Under the pieces are notes generated by a model that ran no database searches, was not told where the DNA came from, and saw nothing but the letters and a program-made list of their open reading frames with translations. The position numbers and the translations under genes were made by a program. From positions 1-45,725 of the forward strand of contig JAHZKP010000081.1 in NCBI GenBank assembly GCA_022600345.1: a stretch of DNA of 45,725 nt, read 5' to 3'. Position 1 is the stretch's first letter, and each line of letters begins with the position of its first letter. This DNA comes from Alphaproteobacteria bacterium (lineage in GTDB: Bacteria; Pseudomonadota; Alphaproteobacteria; Rhizobiales; Hyphomicrobiaceae). Positions 44,721 through 45,725 of the stretch are shown here, piece after piece.

Positions 44721-45373
44721 TCCTCCGCGGCAGCCTGCAAGTCCGCGGCTTTAAGATTTGCGGCCGGGTGCTGCGGTGTTGGGTTAATCAGTGCTGCGAC
44801 TGCTGCCATCACAGTGGGCATGAGGGCTTTGGCATCGAATTGGGGATCAACGGCGCGGCGCCAGAAAAGCCCTTCGCCGATGACGCAGAGCATTTGAGCG
44901 AGTTGTTGCGGGTCGACATCGGCTGCGGCGCGGCCGTCCTGTTGGGCGCGCTCGATCAAATCTGCGAGCCCTTCGGTAACCTGGCGGTCACAGGCCAGGC
45001 AGATTTCGGCAATCTTTTCGTTGCGGGTTGATTCTGCTGCGATTTCCAGGTTCAGAACGCGCTTATGCTGGGGCTGCTCAACCGCGTAATACTCGCCCAG
45101 TCCGGTCAGCGCGGCGGCCAGGTCGGTGGCAAAGCTGAGTTCTGCGAACTGTTCAGCAAGCCTGGCGCGGTCGCGCTCGACAATGCCCGCGATCAGGGCT
45201 TCCTTGGATTCGAAGTGGACGTAAAGAGCACCGGCGCTGATGCCGGCAGCGGTGAAAATATCGGCCATCGTGCAACGGTGAAAGCCCGAACGCGCGAAGC
45301 ACAGCTCGGCAGCATCCAGGATGTGCTCGCGGCGGGCTTCAAGGGTCTCTGGTTTCAATTTCGGCATTTTCAA
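44717..45373 (-). CDS. TetR/AcrR-family repressor of the efflux operon
   Basis: A 218-residue TetR regulator with an N-terminal helix-turn-helix: EHILDAAELCFARSGFHRCT, then MADIFTAAGISAGALYVHF and ESKEALIAG. The rest is the helical ligand-binding domain. It is the first gene of the efflux operon, so it probably represses itself and the pump. A perfect palindrome at 45433-45450, 60 bases upstream of its start, is the likely operator. Binding of a pump substrate would release it. Confidence 0.92.
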   Translation of the reverse strand: MKMPKLKPETLEARREHILDAAELCFARSGFHRCTMADIFTAAGISAGALYVHFESKEALIAGIVERDRARLAEQFAELSFATDLAAALTGLGEYYAVEQPQHKRVLNLEIAAESTRNEKIAEICLACDRQVTEGLADLIERAQQDGRAAADVDPQQLAQMLCVIGEGLFWRRAVDPQFDAKALMPTVMAAVAALINPTPQHPAANLKAADLQAAAED

Positions 45374-45432
45374 TCCGGTGTCGAAGTGGCAGGTGTCGAA
45401 GCGGCAGGTGGCAGAAGGCTACACAACCTTGC

Positions 45433-45450
45433 AAAACGAACGTTCGTTTT
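45433..45450. promoter_or_regulatory. TetR operator palindrome
   Basis: AAAACGAACGTTCGTTTT is a perfect 18-bp palindrome upstream of the TetR-adaptor-RND operon. TetR repressors bind such inverted repeats at or near their own promoter. It is the only strong palindrome in the region. Confidence 0.85.
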
Positions 45451-45725
45451 ATATGCGAAGGTTGATGGCGTTTTCAAGTCGTTTGGAGCAATGGACAGCC
45501 TGAGGAGTGGCCTGCGAGGTGTTTGTTCTTACGGCGAGAACGCTTTAACAGGCTGTTGAAAAACTCATGTGGCTCGCGACACCAGTCACTTTTTCGCATT
45601 CGGCCAGAAGCGGCGCGCAGCGCGATGTGGGTCTATCGGGCCAGTGCCGCGACGCCGCCGAGGCGAAAAAGTGCGGTGTCCCAGAGGGATGCGGCGAAAT
45701 TGACTGCCGGACTGCGTTGCGCCGG
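45451..45725. other. Right-edge region, possible end of an insertion sequence
   Basis: No gene is supported up to the window end. From about 45551 the sequence GGCTGTTGAAAAACTC resembles the terminal bases of several insertion sequences, and the composition becomes more GC-rich after it. The other end lies outside the window, so this is only suggestive. Confidence 0.3.

Overview
The window looks like a chromosomal segment of an alphaproteobacterium, probably of the order Hyphomicrobiales. It is GC-rich, has an alphaproteobacterial-type initiator tRNA, and carries a ChvG-type sensor domain, a TctC/TctA(B)/tartrate dehydrogenase locus, and DevBCA-like and RND exporters. No rRNA or CRISPR array was seen. 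All calls come from reading sequence and translations by eye; no database search was run.

Positions 1-7,430 hold a metallophosphoesterase and a catabolic module. A LysR regulator is divergent from a TctC-type periplasmic binding protein, a fused TctA-TctB permease and a tartrate/D-malate dehydrogenase. Together these would take up and oxidise a dicarboxylate under LysR control. Two inverted copies of a 104-bp sequence (1851-1954 and 7838-7941) bracket the module, suggesting past mobility.

Positions 7,430-23,700 form an accessory island ending at tRNA-fMet. It holds: (a) a serine resolvase; (b) a two-gene Pycsar-like anti-phage pair (DUF5706-like membrane effector and pyrimidine-cyclase-like enzyme) followed by two HNH-like zinc-motif proteins; (c) the broken C-terminus of a second resolvase; (d) a 947-residue TIR-STAND NTPase whose C-terminus is a membrane-anchored sensor domain like that of the ChvG histidine kinase; (e) a complete IS110-family (IS1111-group) element with 12-bp subterminal inverted repeats; (f) a minus-strand replication module (AlpA-like regulator, Toprim primase, AAA helicase, small proteins) like that of a phage satellite or integrative element, but with no recognisable integrase. 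The strongest candidate for something undescribed is (d): the cell's acid/envelope-stress sensor module joined to a TIR-STAND immune-type core.

Positions 23,700-45,725 look like ordinary chromosome: a DUF302 protein, a TVP38/DedA-like protein, a GT2 glycosyltransferase divergent from an ArnT-like transferase that overlaps a pabB-pabC fusion, a large envelope protein of unknown function, an alpha/beta hydrolase, a DUF2147 protein, a DevCAB-like ABC exporter operon, a DUF533 protein, and a TetR-adaptor-RND efflux operon with an 18-bp palindromic operator. The last ~170 bases may be the end of another insertion sequence.
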